From: Bacillota bacterium
GTDB taxonomy: Bacteria > Bacillota > Bacilli > Bacillales_A > Planococcaceae
Assembly (NCBI GenBank): GCA_023405135.1
Contig: JAEXYZ010000063.1
Location: 1-17,025, forward strand
Reading direction: 5' to 3'
DNA: 17,025 nt
The first letter of the stretch is position 1; each line of letters begins with the position of its first letter. The notes beneath the pieces were generated by a model that saw nothing but the letters and a program-made list of their open reading frames with translations, did no database searches and was not told the DNA's origin. Both the position numbers and the translations under genes were made by a program. Below are positions 15,061 through 17,025 of this stretch, in pieces.

Positions 15061-16032
15061 TTAATTAAAAAATTCCTTCAAATCGATTGGCTTACTTTGT
15101 TGATTTAATCCAATTAACAGTTTTAACCGCGCTTTTTGTCCGTTAATACCAGTGGCAAAAATAACACCTAGCTCTTCTAAACTTTTGCCCCCACCTTCAT
15201 AACCATAAATTCCTTCAGCAATACCGTTAAAACAGCGAGACACGAGAATAACAGGAATATTAGCTTCGAGCATCTTTTTAATTCCAGAAACGACAGCAGG
15301 CGGAACATTTCCTTGACCTAATCCCTCCAACACGACGCCATCATATTTCAAATTAAAAATCGCCTCTAAAATGTCACCTTCCATACCTGCATAAACTTTT
15401 AATAAGGCAACTCGTTTTTCAATGGATTGTACTTCTACATAACGTCTTCTTACAGGTGCTTGGTGAATGTGCACCATTTTCTTTGTGATTAAGCCAATAG
15501 GACCGTATTGAGGACTTTGGAAAGTATTAACGCTTGAAGTTGACGTCTTTGTAATATTAAAGGCTTGGTGTATTTCATCATTCATCACAACTAAAACGCC
15601 TTTATTTTTTGCTTCAGGACTACATGCAACACGAACAGCCTCTACCAAATTGTAAACACCATCTGCTCCTAATTCATTCGAGGAGCGCATTGCCCCCGTT
15701 AATACGATCGGAAAATCAAATTTTGTCGTTAAATCTAAAAAATATGCAGTTTCTTCTAAAGTATCTGTACCATGTGTAATAACGATGCCATCTACTGGAT
15801 GTTCATTCGTATAATTTACGATTATATTTCGTAATTCGAGCATTTCTTTTGGAGTAATGTGTGGTGAAGGTAAATTAAAGGCTTCAATTTCCTTTATATC
15901 GGCAAATTGTGAAAGCTGCTCACTTATACCAAGAATTGCATTTTTTTCATTCGGAATTACAGCACCAGCGTCATCATTCATCTTCATTGATATTGTGCCA
16001 CCAGTATGAATTAATAAAATACATTTTTTCAT
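15061..16032 (-). CDS. ansA: L-asparaginase, type I (cytoplasmic)
   Basis: It hydrolyses L-asparagine to aspartate and ammonia. The 323-residue protein has no signal peptide, as expected for the cytoplasmic type. Catalytic residues are clear: Thr13 in HTGGTIS, Thr89-Asp90 in THGTDTLEE and Lys162 in ITKTSTS, together with TGAMRSSNELGADG (112-125), the segment after the second threonine. The minus-strand ATG at 16032 has GAGGAG at 16042-16047, nine bases upstream. It is divergent from prsW, with a palindromic 85-base region between them. No aspartase gene follows as in the Bacillus ansAB operon; the region past its stop is the decayed end of the CoA-transferase locus. It is intact. Confidence 0.93.
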   Translation of the reverse strand: MKKCILLIHTGGTISMKMNDDAGAVIPNEKNAILGISEQLSQFADIKEIEAFNLPSPHITPKEMLELRNIIVNYTNEHPVDGIVITHGTDTLEETAYFLDLTTKFDFPIVLTGAMRSSNELGADGVYNLVEAVRVACSPEAKNKGVLVVMNDEIHQAFNITKTSTSSVNTFQSPQYGPIGLITKKMVHIHQAPVRRRYVEVQSIEKRVALLKVYAGMEGDILEAIFNLKYDGVVLEGLGQGNVPPAVVSGIKKMLEANIPVILVSRCFNGIAEGIYGYEGGGKSLEELGVIFATGINGQKARLKLLIGLNQQSKPIDLKEFFN

Positions 16033-16070
16033 TATAAAAAACTCCTCTAAACAATCTCTTTCTATCTATA

Positions 16071-16091
16071 TTAATGTTATAATAACATTAA
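16071..16091. promoter_or_regulatory. Perfect palindrome with embedded TATAAT between asparaginase and prsW genes
   Basis: Arms TTAATGTTAT (16071-16080) and ATAACATTAA (16082-16091) surround a single A. The centre reads TATAAT at 16078-16083, a -10 sequence toward prsW, although the -35 is weak (16055-16060). A dimeric repressor bound here would cover the divergent promoters. It does not fit the TnrA, CodY or LacI-type sites of this window; the match to a PerR-type box is partial. Confidence 0.5.
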
Positions 16092-16117
16092 TTCTTTTCC
16101 GAAAGGGTCGTAACCAA

Positions 16118-16792
16118 ATGATTATTTTATTATCAGCTGCGATAGCTCCAGGTTTAGCATTGTTAAGCTATTTTTATTTGCGTAATCAAATGGCAACCGA
16201 GCCTAGAAAAACACTATTTCAATCATTTATATACGGTGCACTAATCACCTTCCCAATTATGTTTATCCAGCATGTATTACAAGTTGAGGGTACTTTTTCA
16301 AATTCTTTTATAGCAAATGTGCTTTTTTCAAGTGGTATTGAAGAGTTTTTTAAATGGCTTGTAATTTTCGCCATTATATTTAAGCATATTGAATTTGATG
16401 ATCCCTATGATGGCATTCTATACGGTGCAAGTGTTTCATTAGGATTTGCTACTGTTGAAAATGCGCTGTATTTATTATCTTTTGGTATTAATACAGCTTT
16501 AATGCGGGCCATTTTACCAGTTTCAAGTCATGCATTATTTGGAGTAGTAATGGGCTTTTATTATGGCAAAAGTAAGTTTGCAAAAAATGACAGAGAAATT
16601 GAATATTTACTATTAGCATTGTTTGCTCCGTTTACTCTTCATTTAATTTATAATTCCATTTTAACTTTTGAAGGATATTGGGTATATTTAATTGCACCAT
16701 TTATGTTCTTTTTATGGTGGTTTGCTTTAAGAAAAGTAAAACAAGCGCATCAGCATTTAGTTCAACATTTATTTGAACAAAACAAAATCTAA
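16118..16792 (+). CDS. prsW: PrsW glutamic-type intramembrane protease
   Basis: In Bacillus subtilis PrsW makes the first cut in the anti-sigma factor RsiW, releasing sigma-W under envelope stress. This 224-residue multi-pass membrane protein matches in length. Glu75-Glu76 and Lys79 in IEEFFKW, Glu114-Asn115 in ATVENALY, His138 in SSHALFG and His175 in LHLIYN form the conserved intramembrane motifs, at the same positions I know for the B. subtilis enzyme (E75, E76, H175). The start ATG at 16118 follows AAAGGG at 16102-16107. The gene ends in a strong terminator that overlaps the stop codon. It is intact; the neighbouring gene order differs from the sleB context of B. subtilis because an IS200-like element follows. 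Confidence 0.93.
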   Translation: MIILLSAAIAPGLALLSYFYLRNQMATEPRKTLFQSFIYGALITFPIMFIQHVLQVEGTFSNSFIANVLFSSGIEEFFKWLVIFAIIFKHIEFDDPYDGILYGASVSLGFATVENALYLLSFGINTALMRAILPVSSHALFGVVMGFYYGKSKFAKNDREIEYLLLALFAPFTLHLIYNSILTFEGYWVYLIAPFMFFLWWFALRKVKQAHQHLVQHLFEQNKI

Positions 16793-16838
16793 CAGCTTTA
16801 TTTTCATGATTACGTGAAAATAGAAGCTGTTTTTTATT
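16791..16838 (+). terminator. Rho-independent terminator of prsW
   Basis: ACAGCTT and TATTTTCA on the left pair with TGAAAATA and (G)AAGCTGT on the right, with one bulged base, an eight-base loop and then TTTTTTATT. The left arm begins within the TAA stop codon. Confidence 0.9.
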
Positions 16839-16849
16839 GTATAAATGAA

Positions 16850-16872
16850 AACCCCCTGCTATGCAGGGGGTT
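16850..16872 (+). repeat. Left-end hairpin of the IS200-type element
   Basis: AACCCCCTGC and GCAGGGGGTT are perfectly complementary around the three-base loop TAT. In IS200/IS605 elements TnpA recognises such a subterminal hairpin as single-stranded DNA, and it also blocks read-through transcription into the element. Confidence 0.85.
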
Positions 16873-16906
16873 CCGGAAAGCTTATAGCTATGGACATAAA
16901 AAAAAA

Positions 16907-16959
16907 CTCCAGTCGTACAATAAAGTCAGGTCTGGTCAACCGACTTCGTACGAAAGGAG
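16907..16959 (+). promoter_or_regulatory. Structured leader of tnpA that can hide its ribosome site
   Basis: CTCC at 16907-16910 can pair with GGAG of the ribosome site at 16956-16959, and AGTCG at 16911-16915 with CGACT at 16941-16945, giving a coaxial stem. Sequestered translation starts are known for IS200 and keep transposition low. The fold is inferred by hand. Confidence 0.55.
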
Positions 16960-16966
16960 CTCCAAA

Positions 16967-17025
16967 ATGGATAAGAAAAGTTTAGCACATACAACGTGGA
17001 ATTGTAAGTATCACATTGTGTTTGC
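16967..17025 (+). CDS. tnpA: IS200/IS605-family transposase TnpA, N-terminal part
   Basis: ATG at 16967, with AAAGGAG seven bases upstream, gives MDKKSLAHTTWNCKYHIVF before the window ends. The H-T-x-W-x-C-K-Y-H-I-V-F start is the signature of the Y1 (HUH) transposases. The HUH motif and the catalytic tyrosine lie beyond the window, so intactness is unknown. Confidence 0.9.
   Translation, partial: MDKKSLAHTTWNCKYHIVF

Larger units (their letters stand above)
16850..17025 (+). mobile_element. IS200/IS605-family element, left end (runs off the window)
   Basis: A perfect terminal hairpin (16850-16872), a structured leader and the first residues of a Y1 transposase are diagnostic for an IS200-type element. 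These elements move as single strands, have no inverted terminal repeats, and insert next to short target motifs. It inserted immediately after the prsW terminator. Where the exact left tip lies (16839-16850) cannot be fixed without the right end. Confidence 0.85.

Noticed and set aside
14911..15108. Plus-strand open frame of 65 codons
   Set aside because: Spans the deletion scar, the inverted repeat and the asparaginase end, without a ribosome site or family resemblance.
1..17025. CRISPR array, tRNA, rRNA or phage genes
   Set aside because: No regularly spaced repeats, tRNA-like clover structure or phage structural genes are seen.

Overview
The window looks like chromosomal DNA of a low-GC, endospore-forming Firmicute (Bacillaceae/Planococcaceae type, for example a Lysinibacillus- or Bacillus-like organism). 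The grounds are a GerA-type germinant-receptor operon, a PrsW protease whose catalytic residues fall at the Bacillus subtilis positions, a cytoplasmic-type asparaginase, strong GGAGG-type ribosome sites with frequent TTG/GTG starts, and AT-rich DNA. It is an accessory region in active decay. Four insertion-sequence traces are visible or partial (an IS30-like end, a fused IS21 remnant and the left part of an IS200/IS605 element, plus their scars), and at least seven genes are frameshifted, stopped or cut by deletions.

Layout. 1-122: left-facing end of an IS30-like element. 412-4685: a germinant-receptor operon A-C-B plus a small two-helix membrane protein. Subunit A is frameshifted in an A8 tract and subunit B is broken by a small indel, so only the lipoprotein C and the small protein are intact. 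This operon looks GC-richer by eye than the rest and lies between two IS remnants. 4688-5725: IS21-family remnant in which IstA runs in frame into the IstB C-terminal part. 5726-6181: C-terminal third of a TcuA-like flavoprotein dehydrogenase, truncated at the IS junction.

6345-14850: a catabolic locus. An intact LacI-family regulator (6490-7503) is surrounded by four near-identical 18-bp palindromes, AATCTAAWCGWTTAGATT: one just downstream of its own promoter, one downstream of its gene before a glycerate kinase / LarA-type racemase unit, and two in tandem before a thiolase - SDR reductase - CoA-transferase - CoA-transferase operon. The glycerate kinase has lost its 3' part and is joined to a LarA homologue that has lost its 5' part and carries a frameshift. 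The second CoA-transferase has a nonsense codon, a 72-bp in-frame deletion and a 3' truncation joined to the tail of a membrane protein. A 17-codon scrap of a 3-hydroxyacyl-CoA dehydrogenase nucleotide-binding motif follows one operator. The surviving proteins suggest oxidation of a hydroxy- or carboxylic acid: CoA activation by transferase, redox at C3 by the SDR and cleavage by the thiolase, all under one substrate-responsive LacI-type repressor. The substrate cannot be read from the sequence.

15001-16838: ordinary housekeeping-like genes, an L-asparaginase on the minus strand and a divergent prsW, sharing an intergenic region with a perfect 10+1+10 palindrome. prsW ends in a clear terminator. 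16850-17025: left end of an IS200/IS605-family element with its terminal hairpin, a structured leader able to hide the ribosome site, and the first residues of TnpA.

The most interesting item is the LacI-type regulon with its four operators and the LarA/glycerate kinase/TcuA/CoA-transferase gene set. I see no CRISPR array, tRNA or rRNA.
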